This document shows, piece after piece, positions 34,794 to 48,400 of a DNA stretch of 64,000 nt (positions are counted from its first letter, which is position 1; each line of letters starts with the position of its first letter). Made by a program: the position numbers and the translations under genes. The notes under the pieces are model-generated. The model was not told the origin of the DNA. It saw nothing but the letters and a program-made list of their open reading frames with translations, and made no database searches. This stretch comes from Punica granatum (lineage: Eukaryota > Streptophyta > Magnoliopsida > Myrtales > Lythraceae): NCBI RefSeq assembly GCF_007655135.1, contig NC_045130.1, positions 20,651,363 through 20,715,362 of the forward strand. The letters run 5' to 3'.

Positions 34794-37700
34794 TGTGCGC
34801 ACCCGAATTTCGTCTCGTCGGGGCACGCATGCGCGCGCCTAAATGCAACGCGGCTTGGGAGTGTCCACCTTCTCGGGGAAGCGCGACGGACGCACGTGAG
34901 AAGGAGTCGCCACTACCTGTTTACGACCCGAGGGTCGAGGGCCGGTGAGTCGCCCGGGTCTAGGGGTACGAGGTACACCTAATTGTTAAGGCATATGGTC
35001 TGTACGGAACCGAAAGTTCCGAATTCCGGGGTTCTATTACGTGTGAGCCTATATCCCACACGCCCTTTCGGTACTCTAGCTTGTTTAGGCTTGCCATTTT
35101 AATTAAATTACCACTTAGTTAAGTTTCGCTCATCTTATGCGTTTTGACACCGTAAATTCGAAGAAACACTCTGACCGTCCACTCTCCGATCGGGATTTTA
35201 CATGAATATATGTATAATATAAGACCTTACATTGTTCTCTCAAATAAATAAAAGACAAGCTACAATGACTAAATCCCGGTTGGTTCGCATTCGGCTATTA
35301 TTTCACTCATGCTCACCGTGTGATTTTGGAAAAGACCGAAAATTAAATTAAATGCGCACTCGGTGTATGGGGGCATTGGACCCCGTGATCGACGGTTATG
35401 GGCGTTGGACCCAGTGTGAATCGAGTCCTAAAGGATCGGGCTCGATCCGCATAACAAACAAGTGCAAAAATGTAACGAGTAAGCTTAAATAAACAAACAA
35501 TGAGATTTTGTTATTGTCGAATTTACGTGAGTTAATCAATTATTATCCGGGGTATCTTGACATACAAATCCTACCCTAAAATAAACAAATAGATTGATGG
35601 ATAGGGTATGTAGCATTCAACGTTATTTTAAATGGACCCGATAGACAAGACGTCTGTAGTCAAGTCTCGAATGTGTGAGTTATATTTAAATTATTCTGTA
35701 CCATGACAATGTGGCTTTTACAAATTATGACAAAAATGTTTTCGCCTAAAAACCCAAAATCTATCCAATTTTGCCTATTTACCCGTGTTTGATTATGCCG
35801 AATGCACAGTTAGTCAAATTCTGCATTTTATGACAGAAGAACTTGTTCTTAAATTATCGACATGGTTACCGATAATTTATCAATTTATGCATTTTGCTTA
35901 AAGCCGAGTGATTTATTTAGCCTAATTACACGTCTCTTTCCCCGTACGTGGAATTATTGAGTTTAATTAAAATATGCCGAATGCTTTAGTTTGCGAGTTT
36001 CGAGCCATCGAGCCAGTCATTGGTGGACCGTCCGACAAAAGCTCTAATTCTCGACTATCCTGAATATAAATTCAATTTTTAAACTGAGTTTATATGATTA
36101 ATCCAAATTTGTGTGAGATTTTAATTAAATTATCAAGGAAACATCCAGACACACAAATGGCACACAATCATGTCAAGCTCATCGAATTCACTCATCGAAC
36201 ATCGAAAGACCTATCGCATGTTACTAAGATGGAGATTTATACCTGATTCCAAGAGATTCTCAGGATGAGCTAGATCGGAAGATCCTTGACTACCACGGAC
36301 CGGGGCGGCCTTCAAGTCGAGACTCAACCTAAGCCTAGGTAAGTCTCCATGTCTTGGAGCTCCATCGGCATTGGCCAAATATCTTCTTAGATCTCCCCTT
36401 TCTTCTCCTCTCGTGAGACATGCAAGACAAGAAACAAATGCGAGGGGAGTACGGAAGAAGAAGAACACAACGAGGAGCGCTTACTGTGAAAACAAGACTT
36501 CCAAGGCAAGAACATAGCATCACAAGATCACTCCTATAATTTGGGAGGCAAATGGCACAGAAATAGAAGAGATCCTATCCAAGTAAAACGCTGCTAGGCG
36601 TAAGCAAAATGAAGCCAAGGAATGCATGCTCATGGACGACCAATGGATGACATCAATCTTTATTTAATAACTTTCAAAGACACCGAATAAATCATGCCAG
36701 CCAATCAGCCTGCTACTAGATCAAGTGTCTTTTTTCAAATTGAACTGAAGCTCAAAAGCCTATAACACTAAATTCGGATCAGAACTGTCACTAGGGCAAA
36801 ATCTGCTTGAAATCAACAAAAATTATATTCCTTCGACTATAATCGACATCCCGTAACCAAACATGGAAAAACAACCCCGAAGAGATGATATAACATTCAC
36901 TTCAAGCCACAATGGGACCAACAAACCTCTACTTATAGATCAGCCACAAAATCGGACATGATGATAACTTATCGAACTCGAATAAAACATCTCAAGTCGC
37001 ATAAAATTCACTAAATAATATCATGAACCCATCTCCAAGTCAATCACATGAATGGCCATCCCTCGTCTCGGCCATTCTTCGTGTCATTCATTCTCTGCAT
37101 TCAAGGAAATATCACCGCTTAGCACATCCCATTGAGCTACACATTCGGGCGTCATCAAACTCATGCAAAAAAATCCTAAATCGAAGAAAATAACAGCTAC
37201 ACAAATAAGCTCTTATATTGGACATATTCTTGGATTAACAAGATCAAAGAAATGCGCTCTGATCCCTCAAATGCGGCCAATCAGCTCAGCCCATACATTA
37301 AACGTAACGCGTTCTCATCAAAACCATGTCAAACATACTCAAAGTGATCAAGAGAATGCACACAACTCAGCTTACATGAGATATATGTTCTGGAGTCATC
37401 AAGATCGTATGGATTGACCCAAAATCAATCGAAGTGTCAGCATGTAACTCAGCCACATACTTACATGCAACATTGAATCATCAAAATCATGCCAAACATG
37501 CTAATATTGACCCATGAATCATCACTCTACTCAGTCCGTAGTTCTAGTACCATCTCATCCCAACAAAATCAAATGCAATGACCATAAATCGAGTAGAAAA
37601 CTTTAACTTGCATCTCAGCCATGCACTCGGGTGTCACAGTAAGTACACGAAATCTACTTTAACGAGATCAAAACGACATGAGAAGCAAAGGGAAGGTGTC

Positions 37701-39252
37701 CTTAAAACATCTAGACATGAAGGCAATTCATTTCGTGAGGTAAAGATGATTAAAACAAATCTCTTAAGGCTACAACCCAATGCTGCCCAGAGTATAGAGG
37801 GAACGGGAAGAAAACTTAGCTCTCGAGAAGAAGTCGACGGTGTTGAGAGAGAAGAGTGAGAGGCAGCTGAAGGTTTCAGGGCAGTGGCGACAAAGACTGA
37901 AGTCGAGTAGGGCAGTAACTCGGTGGGTGCAAGGGAGGAGCACTGGCGGTCTGTGTTGTCCTGGCCGCGAGAAGGAGAGAGACTCCGGGAAAACCAAAGC
38001 TCCGGTCCGTTGAGAGGGAGAGAAGACTGAGCTGAGGGTTCGTTTCGATCAGAGTCAAGCTGAGGGAGTCCATCGGAAGGTGCTCGAGGCGGCGTGAGGG
38101 AGCTGGAGGAGCCTCTAGGGTTTTCTTTTTCTTTCTTTTTTTCCCTCGAGCCTTAGGGTTTTTTTTTTTCGTTGCCAGCTAAGGGAGCGTCAGCTGAGAG
38201 TGAGCTGGAGGTTTTTTTCTCTTTTTTCTGGACCCACCGAAAAAAAGAAAAGAAAAGAAAAGAGAAGAAGAACCAGAAGAGGAAATGGGGGTAGCGGGGA
38301 AAAAAAGGCAAGAGGGGCAGAGCTGTGACCATTGGTCCATGGGATGACCCGAACATCCGAAATTTTCCTACATTTCTCATGAACCTTTCGGTCTATGTGA
38401 TATTTTTCCTTGATCCCTTCATGAGCTGGGCACATCCTTGTAAAATTTGAAGATCGTTCGACCTCGGGAAGTTCTCTAAACAATTTTTCTTCGATAGCTG
38501 GCCCGAACCGGGAAATTTGGTCCTTATCTGTGAAGAGACCCTTAATTCTGTACTAATCTAGCCAAAAATGCATCCCCTTTTTCTTGATTTTCTGAATCTC
38601 CAGTGAATTGGGAATCCAATGCCGTTGGCCATGCTCGAAGACGCGAAGAATTGAATTGCTTATGGATTTTCTCCCTCGATTGGTAGAGTTTGTCCCGGTT
38701 TAACAGTTTCGGGCATGGTGCGCTCAAAAATTCATAACTCTCTCTCCGTATTGAATATTGGAATGAACGACCCATCAAATTGAACCTAACTCGATTTCCT
38801 AGGTCAAGCACATGGAATTCACCCTTTTAGGTTCAGGATTGACCATGATATGATGCGTCGAATCCCATGCTCGAGCTGCTGTATTCACTGTTTGGGCACC
38901 CCAGCTCCCACGAATTTTATCTTTTTGTTCGAAAGGGCTCTCAACGTGATTTTTTCATTGAAATGTCCCCAACTCACCAAACCTTGATCTAAAAATATCG
39001 AACTTAGTTCTAGGATCCACGAAGATAGTCGTTCTCACCGAAGAAAATGATACAGAGACGTGATTTCCCCTTTGTCCACTGCCTTCGGTTCGAATATTGA
39101 TAATTCGTGCCTTACTCTTCGGGATCAATTGTGTATGCTGCAAAATTCCATATGTTGCCATCGTCATTTTTTTGTTAGAGTTGTGGAACCCTAGTCGGAA
39201 GCCTTGTTGATGTCATATCCTAGAGCCGGTGGACCAAAATGGGGTGCTGACA
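34794..39252 (-). repeat. 3' LTR of the gag-pol-less element (LTR A)
   Basis: 4459 bp. Its ends (TGTGCGCACCCGAATTTC and GGACCAAAATGGGGTGCTGACA) and its first 1.3-1.5 kb match the autonomous-type LTR. The section from about 36.0 to 39.2 kb, in the U3 side, does not. It includes a purine-rich low-complexity stretch at 38225-38320. A TATA-like GGTATAAATCTCC on the minus strand is at about 36231-36243. Confidence 0.9.
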
Positions 39253-39270
39253 GCTTGCCCCTCTTTGGTT
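39253..39270 (-). other. polypurine tract of the gag-pol-less element
   Basis: The minus strand reads AACCAAAGAGGGGCAAGC directly before the 3' LTR, identical to the tract beside LTR 1. Confidence 0.8.
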
Positions 39271-39490
39271 GCGTGCTCGATTAGAGGATGTAGCCAAAGA
39301 TTATGAGAAGCAACCCTTTTTGGTTCCGGCGACTGCTTCGACCTCTCTCTCGATGGCCGCTGGTTCCTCAGCTTTGGATGCGTGGGAAGAAATTAAGCAT
39401 ATGTACTTAAATCTATTAAACAGATGTCGGAATCAGTGAATAGGAGAAGGGGAATCGGACTCAAAGCAATAAGTCGCGGGTTTATCGAAA

Positions 39491-40680
39491 GTAAAGGCAC
39501 CGATTTATGGGCCTGTGCGGTGCGATAAAATAAAGACACGGGTTTATGGGCCCGTGCGGTGCTGGAAAAGTAAAGACACGGGTTTATGGGCCCGTGCAGT
39601 GCAGGAAAAGTAAGGACACGGGTTTATGAGCCTGTACGGTGCAAGAAAATAAAGACACGGGTTTATGGGCTCGTGCGGTGTGAGAAAATAAAGACACGGG
39701 TTTATGGGCCCGTGCGGTGCAGGAAAAGCAAAGACACGGGTTTATGGGCCCGTGCGGTGCGAGAAAATAAAGACACGGGTTTATGGGCCCGTGCGGTGCT
39801 GGAAAAGTAAAGACACGGGTTTATGGGCCCGTGCAGTGCAGGAAAAGTAAGGACACGGGTTTATGGGCTGGTACGGTGCGAGAAAATAAAGACACGGGTT
39901 TATGGGCCCGTGCGGTGCGAGAAAATAAAGACACGGGTTTATGCGCCCGTGCGGTGCAGGAAAAGTAAAGACACGGGTTTATGGGCCCGTGCGGTGCGAG
40001 AAAATAAAGACACGGGTTTATGGGCCCGTGCGGTGCGAGAAAATAAAGACACGGGTTTATGGGCCCGTGCGGTGCATGAAAAGTAAAGACACGGGTTTAT
40101 TGGCCCGTGCGGTGCAAGAAAATAAAGACACGAGTTTATGGGCCCGTGCGGTGCATGAAAAGTAAAGACACAGGTTTATGGGCCCGTGCGGTGCGAGAAA
40201 ATAAAGACACGGGTTTATGGGCCCGTGCGGTGCAGGAAATAAAGACACAGGTTTATGGGCTCGTGCGGTGCAGGAAATAAAGACACGAGTTTATGGGCCC
40301 GTGAGGTGCAGAAAAAGTAAAGACACGGGCTTATAGGCCTGTGCGGTGCAGATAAAGTAAAGACACGGGTTTATGGGCCCGTGCGGTGCGAGAAAATAAA
40401 GACACGGGTTTATGGGCCCGTGCGGTGCATGAAAAGTAAAGACACGGGTTTATGGGCCCGTGAAATGCAGGAAAAGTAAAGACACGGGTTTATGGGCCCG
40501 TGGAGTGCAGGAAAAGTAAAATCACGGGTTTATGGGCCCGTGCGGTGCAGATAAAGTAAAGACACGGGTTTATGGGCCCGTGCGGTGCAGAGAAAATAAA
40601 AGCACGGGTTTATGGGCCCGTGGAATGCAGGAAAAGTAAAGACATGGGTTTATGGGCCCGTGTTGTGCGAGAAGCAGTAA
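39491..40680. repeat. 40-bp tandem array, about 30 units
   Basis: Units of 39-40 bp, each with CACGGGTTTATGGGCCCGTG followed by CGGTGCAGGAAAAGTAAA or a GAGAAAATAAA variant. CACGGG and CCCGTG form a 6-bp stem around an 8-base loop in most units. It is unrelated in sequence to the 32-bp array at 26009-26552 but lies at the same place in the element. Open frames across it are by-products of the repeat. Confidence 0.95.
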
Positions 40681-40689
40681 AGATGGACA

Positions 40690-43600
40690 CGGAGTCCTGG
40701 ACGCGGAGTCCGAAAAGCAGTAAAGATGGACACGGAGTCCGAAAAGCAATAAAGAAATAAATGCAAATTTGGTAGGAAGGGATTAGCGAATATGGAGGCA
40801 GGAGTCCATGTTAGACGATAGCGCTTGACATTGAACTGGAGTCACGTGTGAGTGATGTGGGATGCCGACTGTTACGTGGTGGGAAAGTCGCAGGGGAATG
40901 ACATCAGGTGACCTCAGAGGACCCTCCACTCGATTTGAGATTGTGACCGGCCGCGTGAGGCAATCGTGAGTCAGTTAAGGAGGAGATGCCCCTTGGGGTT
41001 CCATGCGCATCTGTACGTAGGAGAGAACAATAGCTAACGGTGGATGTCAGTCGCGTGAGACCACTGAAATTGCAATTTGTCCTTGGTGAGAATGGTCCGG
41101 TCGCTGTGTTCACCGAGGATGCCCCAGTAGCTTGTGAATGTTATCGTAGAGAGGCGGTGCTGTAGAGAAGAGCATAACTCTTCGTTAGTCATGTGGACAG
41201 TGGTGCGCGCTGAGTGTAAAGGGCTGATGCTGTCCCAAATGTGTTGATCTGCTGTCGATTGACGTTGCTGCCGCGATGAAGTTGCTTCGTCGGTGCTTTG
41301 CCCCTGGGACAGCAGTGTGTTTGATCTGCCGGAAGCCGACCCTGCTGCTGGATCGATTATTTGTTGCTCTTGTTGGCAGCTGGTCTCGCCGCTGAAGCGA
41401 TTACTTGCTGGGAATGCCCCGGTCTCGCCACTGGGACTTTTGCTTGCTAAGCGGTTGCTCGTTGCTCCGCCGGATGCCGGCCCTGCTGGGATGGTTGTGC
41501 TTTGCTGAGGGACCGGCGTCTTGCGGTGCAGGACTCGAGCTCTGAGAGCGCCTATGTACCCTCTTGGACAGGGTATCAGAGTCTGCCGTAGTTCTTGCTG
41601 TTTGCAGTATCTGTAGTCCTGATAAATTCAGTAAATCAGTGGTGAGTTACTAACAATGTGTAAGCACAGGTAAAAAGGAGTAACTGCGACGCATGTTCTT
41701 CAATTTCGGGTCGCTTGAGTGACCCATGAAGAATTTTGTTTTGGCAATACGAACGGGTTCCTGTTTCTGAAAGCCTCGATGCAAGGCCTCCAAAGTTTCT
41801 ACTGGTCATGCATGGGCATATTGAGACATTCTCAATGATGCCCCAGCGGCCCTATCGATTGTTCGACGAACTCGTCGGCTTGGGACCCTTCTCGTCAGGG
41901 TGCCATTGGACGGCTGCGTTTGTAACCCGCATGGAGATTTCTGTGCAAATTTGGTCAGACCTCGGTCTAGTCATTTCCAAAGTGTTATGACTAGACTCCC
42001 GAAAATGAATGTCTGGGACTTTGGCTCTGTGGTAGCCGATTGTAGGGTGGCTGTGACCCGTTTGGAGTTATGCGATTAACAAAGAGAAAAGAGAAAGCTT
42101 AGGTAACACGCTGCCCCAGGCTAAAAGGATACATGAGTTCACGCCTGCCGCGAGATGTACCCCTCTTTTCTTTCAACTTCTTGTCCTGTAGGCTATTGCG
42201 AAGTGCTCGGATGGTGTGCTTGCTTGTGCACTGTGCTTGGGGAAGAAACCGCCTAGGACAGTTGAGCCGCATTAAGGAGTTGATCAGGGATTGTGTCGGA
42301 GTAGATAACCTGGTCATTTCTCTTGGGGATCCCTAGTCCGCGCACTGAGGGCCCAGGGTGACTGTTTTGCTCATCTTTCGTTTTACTCTCCTTTTGCTAC
42401 GGTCACCCGCCTCGGGGCCGTACCTCTCAACCTAAAGGGGATTAGCTCTCCTTTTGCCACGACTGCCCGCCCCGGGATTTTCAGTCGTGCCTCTCTCTTG
42501 CCCTAACTTTTGCCTAGGTCGCCCCGAGGGGTTTTCGACCTAGCGGGCTCGATTATTTTGTCTCTCGAGTTTGCAAGGGCGAAGGATTCGACCTCCGAGT
42601 GCGTTGTGTTCTGTCTCCGTCGAGGAGTTGCGTCTGCTGCTCCCCTTTTTGTCGGGGTTTGTTGATTTCTTCTTCAAATTGGCGGCACCAGAGTTTTATA
42701 TCTCGGCGGTGCTTTATTTTGTTCATTGGCGGGTTTTTCCCGCGTCTTTTCTCTCACTCTTCATTGGCGGGTTTTTCCCGCTTCTTTTCGCTCTTTTTTT
42801 TTTGCAACTGGGGTTTGTTTTGTCCCCCGTGTATTTGTTGGAAACTCCTCGACTTTGCATTGCGTGGTCGCTTTGGTGTGCCTTGCCCTATTTCGCGAGG
42901 GCCGGCCTTTCATGGAGGTTTGGCTCCTGGATATTCGGAAGCCGAACTTCGTGTTGCTCGTCCTTGCAAACTTTACAAATGATTTCCCTTATCATATAAG
43001 AATAAGAATAAGATTTGCCCTGGGGTACAGGTGACCGAGGTTGCCCCTGCATGAGTGTTGAACGCGGATGCCCCGGTCTTCGTGGTCTGCGTCGGACGTC
43101 ATTCCTGACCGTGTCTTATCGCTCCCGTGGAGGGTGCCTCTATGAGGATAGGCGCTCTTGAAGTCGGCATACGTGTTTTGCTTCAGGGGCCATGCTTGCT
43201 ATCGACTAAGATGGTTGGGTTGACAACATGTGGCTCACTCAGTCGTTTTTGTCTTCGGCTTCGTTAAAAGAAGGGTACTTCCGTATCAAGCCTCTTTCCT
43301 GTCGAAGAGACCCGATAGGAGTTCTCGTGGAGATGTGAACCCGTGTATCGCTCTTCGCTTGTAGCTGGCGTGCCCCTGTGAAGGATGACAAAGAAGATGA
43401 TGTATTAGGTGATTATTCGGTGAAATATGTGGTAAGAAATGTAAGGTGGACCCATGGGAAGTTCCCTCATCCAGCGCGCGGCCCATGGGGTGCCGCGCGT
43501 GGGGGACACTCAATTTCGGGAGTCCGGTCATCGCCACGCTGGAGCGATTAGATTGTGATTGGGAAACGCATAGTTGTACTTTCCCCGATTGCGGGTTGGT

Positions 43601-45474
43601 CTGCGCAACCGTCCTAGGAAAAGCTCGAGGAGCCGAGTCCCATTGGGACATGCGAATCGGACAGGTCCGACAAAACCAATAGGGCGTCTTTGAGACTGTT
43701 CAAGTGCCCCTTGAATGGTTCATTCATGCCGAGAGCTTGTTTGGAAATGCGAATAAATGTAAAAGAGCATTTGAATGAGAGTGTGTGTTGCCCCGGTAGC
43801 AGGTCGATGACCATAGCGGAGGGTGGGGTGAGCCCATTATTCAATCGGCAGTGTGATCATGCTGGAAGCCTCGTGGCGGTGGGCTGGGACATGCTATGTT
43901 CGTTGGAGCTGTCGCCTGTGATCTTTCGTGGAGGGAAGGTTGGGCTCATTCTTCCATCGGCAGTGTGATCGTGCTGCAAGCCCCGTGGCGAGTGGGTTGG
44001 GACATGCTATGTTCGTTGGAACTGTCGCTTGTGATCTTTCGTGGAGGGAAGGTCGGTCCTCAGTGTTTGGATTCCGAGGAGGTAGCAGAGAAGTGTTTCC
44101 TGTCTCGATTTTAGAATTCAGATTGCCTTCTTGTCGGTTATCTCCTGCAATAGGAAAAGGGAAACGATGAAGGAGCAAACTATGTTCGCAATTTCAACGT
44201 AAAGGCGCAGGGGATCGAACTAGCCTGGTAGGCGTCGTGCGAGCGCCGGAGGTATGTGCATGGGTAAGGTGGAGGTATACTCGCACGACGCGGAAGGACG
44301 CACTCAGTTGTGCTGGTGGATGTGCTCAGTTGCGCGAAGAGACGTGTGCTCTTGATCACGCGATGATGCTTAGTTGCACGGGGTCAGTGAGAAGGTAGCT
44401 TTGCCAATGAAGGTGGATCGGCCCTCGGGTCACGGCTTGCCTTGCCGTGAAAGTCGTGATTGGTCTACCTGCGAAGAAGGTCTTCACTCACTTGCATGGT
44501 GGGACGTTAGCTGTTATACAAAACAGTAAATGAGTAGGATACATGCGATGCATGAGTTTTTTCAAAACTAATGCCGCCATTCACATTGACTCAAAACGAT
44601 CAAAGTACAATGTAAATTTTGTAAAATAAAGCCTTAAGCCAGTCTTCCACCACACTCGGAGTTTGAGCGAGCGCGGCATTGGATTTCTGTAGTGGGTCTG
44701 AGCGAGCTCCCTTTGAGGTTGTGGTTGGCCGACTAGTTCCTCATCTCTCAGCAATCTCTCAGTGATCGGTCCTAGTGTTGGTGAGGTCGATCATAGTGGC
44801 TGTGCTCGAAGGAAAGGGTGTCCTAGGAGACGTGTGGCATGCATCTTGTGGCGCGTCGGTGAGGTCCTTATAGATTGGTGGGCTCTATCGAGGTGCGAGC
44901 AAGAGGATGAGTGAGGCGTCTCTTACCAAGACGAAAGGAAGATCGACTTAGCACTCGTCAATATGAATGACACCCTAATTTTGTAAAACATATGATGCAT
45001 GTGTGCAAAGAAAGTAAATGCCCACGGCTTAGTACAAATTACAAGGTACATCGCTCTTGAAACAGAAAAGACTCAAGTGGCACGCAGGCCGACTCAATGG
45101 ACTGTTCGTCGAAACCGAGTTGGAGGATGGCATGGAGCTCCTGCAGAATGCATGGTTTTAGTGCTACAGGGACCGTGCTACGTAAGGATGGGGGCTCCCG
45201 ACTCAAGGGTGTCAGTTCCTTGAAATCGGGCGGGGATCTTTGGGGGCCTAATCGACGGTCCAATCGTGCGACGTACCCTTACTCGGAACCCCTATCTAAC
45301 CTGTGTTTCCTAAGATCGATCGTGGGACGCGACCCGTAGGTACTTGAAGCTAGTATGATATGCAATGTGCGTGCGAGAAATAAAAGTGCGTAAAGTAGAT
45401 AAGCGAGAAATTGCGAAAAGCGATAAATAAACAAGCAAACAAAGCAAGCGAGAACGAGCTCGAACCCTCTAAGT
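40690..45474. other. internal non-coding region of the gag-pol-less element
   Basis: About 4.8 kb without any retrotransposon protein motif on either strand. The part to about 42.6 kb is recognisably the 3' non-coding region shared with 26.5-27.5 kb. A pyrimidine-rich stretch follows at 42.6-42.8 kb. A 112-bp direct duplication lies at about 43838-44061. The remainder, toward the primer site, is presumably leader sequence. Short open frames here lack family features. Confidence 0.7.
43838..44061. repeat. 112-bp direct tandem duplication
   Basis: Two adjacent copies. Each contains TCGGCAGTGTGATC (43845 and 43957) and GGGACATGCTATGTTCGTTG, with a handful of differences. Confidence 0.85.
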
Positions 45475-45493
45475 GTCCCCAGTGGAGTCGCCA
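45475..45493 (-). other. primer-binding site, probably tRNA-Arg
   Basis: The minus strand reads TGGCGACTCCACTGGGGAC three bases after the 5' LTR. It starts with TGG, the complement of a tRNA CCA end. It is one base from what I expect for the 3' end of a plant tRNA-Arg, the primer described for Ogre elements. The tRNA identity is from memory. Confidence 0.7.
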
Positions 45494-45496
45494 AGC

Positions 45497-48400
45497 TGTG
45501 CGCACCCGAATTTCGTCTCATCGGGGCACGCATGCGCGCGCCTAAATGCAACGCGACTTGGGAGTGTCCACCTTCTCGGGGAAGCGCGACGGACGCACGT
45601 GAGAAGGAGTCGCCACTACCTGTTTACGACCCGAGGGTCGAGGGCCGGTGAGTCGCCCGGGTCTAGGGTTACGAGGTACACCTAATTGCTAAGGCATATG
45701 GTCTGTACGGAACCGAAAGTTCCGAATTCGGGGGTTCTATTACGTGTGAGCCTATATCCCACACGCCCTTTCGGTACTCTAGCTTGTTTAGGCTTGCCAT
45801 TTTAATTTAATTACCACTTAGTTAAGTTTCGCTCATCTTATGCGTTTTGACACCGTAAATTCGAAGAAACAATCTGACCGTCCACTCTCCGACCGTGATT
45901 TTACATGAATATATGTATAATATAAAACCTTACATTGTTCTCTCAAATAAATAAAAGACAAGCTACAATGACTAAATCCCGGTTGGTTCGCATTTGGCCA
46001 TTATTTCACTCATGCTCACCGTGTGGTTTTGGAAAAGACCGAAAATTAAATTAAATGCGCACTCGGTGTATGGGGGCATTGGACCCCGTGATCGACGGTT
46101 ATGGGCGTTGGACCCAGTGTGAATCGAGTCCTAAAGGATTGGGCTCGATCCGCATAACAAACAAGTGCAAAAATGTAACGAGTAAGCTTAAATAAACAAA
46201 CAATGAGATTTTGTTATTGTAGAATTTACGTGAGTTAATCAATTATTATCCGGGGTATCTTGACATACAAATCCTACCCTAAAATAAACAAATAGATTGA
46301 TGGATAGGGTATGTAGCATTCGGCATTATTTTAAATGGACCCGATAGACAAGACGTCTGTAGTCAAGTCTCGAATGTGTGAGTTATATTTAAATTATTAT
46401 GTACCATGACAATGTGGCTTTTACAAATTATGACAAAAATGTTTTCGCCTAAAAAACCCAAAATCTATCCAATTTTGCCTATTTACCCGTGTTTGATTAT
46501 GCCGAATGCACAGTTAGTCAAATTCTGCATTTTATGACAGAAGAACTTGTTCTTAAATTATCGACGTGGTTACCGATAATTTATCAATTTATGCATTTTG
46601 CTTAAAGCCGAGTGATTTATTTAGCCCAATTATAAGTCTCTTTCCCCGTACGTGGAATTATTGAGTTTAATTAAAATATGCCGAATGCTTTAGTTTGCGA
46701 GTTTCGAGCCATCGAGCCAGTCATTGGTGGACCGTCCGACAAAAGCTCTAATTCTCGACTATCCTGAATTTAAATTCAAATTTTAAACTGAGTTTATATG
46801 ATTAATCCAAATTTGTGTGAGATTTTAATTAAATTATCAAGGAAACATCCAGACACACAAATCACGGGCACACAATCATGTCAAGCTCATCGAATTCACT
46901 CATCGAACATCGAAAGACCTATCGCATGTTACTAAGATGGAGATTTATACCTGATTCCAAGAGATTCTCAAGATGAGCTAGCTCGGAAGATTCTTGACTA
47001 CCACGGACCGGGGCGGCCTTCAAGTCGAGACTCAACCTAAGCCTAGGTAAGTCTCCATGTCTTGGAGCTCCATCGGCATTGGCCAAATATCTTCTTATAT
47101 CTCCCCTTTCTTCTCCTCTCGTGAGACATGCAAGACAAGAAACAAATACGAGGGGAGTACGGAAGAAGAAGAACACAACGAGGAGCGCTTACTGTGAAAA
47201 CAAGACTTCCAAGGCAAGAACATAGCATCACAAGATCACTCCTATAATTTGGGAGGCAAATGGCACAGAAATAGAAGAGATCCTATCCAAGTAAAACGCT
47301 GCTAGGCGTAAGCAAAATGAAGCCAAGGAATGCATGCTCATGGACGACCAATGGATGACATCAATCTTTATTTAATAACTTTCAAAGACACCGAATAAAT
47401 CATGCCAGCCAATCAGCCTGCTATTAGATCAAGTGTCTTTTTTCAAATTGAACTGAAGCTCAAAAGCCTATAACACTAAATTCGGATCAGAACTGTCACT
47501 AGGGCAAAATCAGCTTGAAATCAACAAAAATTATATTCCTTCGACTATAATCGAGATCCCGTAACCAAACATGGAAAAACAACCCCGAAGAGATGATATA
47601 ACATTCACTTCAAGCCACAATGGGACCAACAAACCTCTACTTATAGATCAGCCACAAAATCGGACATGATGATAACTTATCGAACTCGAATAAAACATCT
47701 CAAGTCGCATAAAATTCACTAAATAATATCATGAACCCATCTCCAAGTCAATCACATGAATGGCCATCCCTCGTCTCGGCCATTCTTCGTGTCATTCATT
47801 CTCTGCATTCAAGGAAATATCACCGCTTAGCACATCCCATTGAGCTACACATTCGGGCGTCATCAAACTCATGCAAAAAAATCCTAAATCGAAGAAAATA
47901 ACAGCTACACAAATAAGCTCTTATATTGGACATATTCTTGGATTAACAAGATCAAAGAAATGCGCTCTGATCCCTCAAATGCGGCCAATCAGCTCAGCCC
48001 ATACATTAAACGTAACGCGTTCTCATCAAAACCATGTCAAACATACTCAAAGTGATCAAGAGAATGCACACAACTCAGCTTACATGAGATATATGTTCTG
48101 GAGTCATCAAGATCGTATGGATTGACCCAAAATCAATCGAAGTGTCAGCATGTAACTCAGCCACATACTTACATGCAACATTGAATCATCAAAATCATGC
48201 CAAACATGCTAATATTGACCCATGAATCATCACTCTACTCAGTCCGTAGTTCTAGTACCATCTCATCCCAACAAAATCAAATGCAATGACCATAAATCGA
48301 GTAGAAAACTTTAACTTGCATCTCAGCCATGCACTCGGGTGTCACAGTAAGTACACGAAATCTACTTTAACGAGATCAAAACGACATGAGAAGCAAAGGG

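Noticed and set aside
39586..40248. Overlapping open frames with repeated KTRVYGPVRCEK-type segments
   Set aside because: Translation of the 40-bp tandem array in several frames, not a gene.
41293..44178. Short frames in the interior of the 15.2-kb element
   Set aside because: No gag, protease, reverse transcriptase or integrase motif on either strand; several overlap each other.
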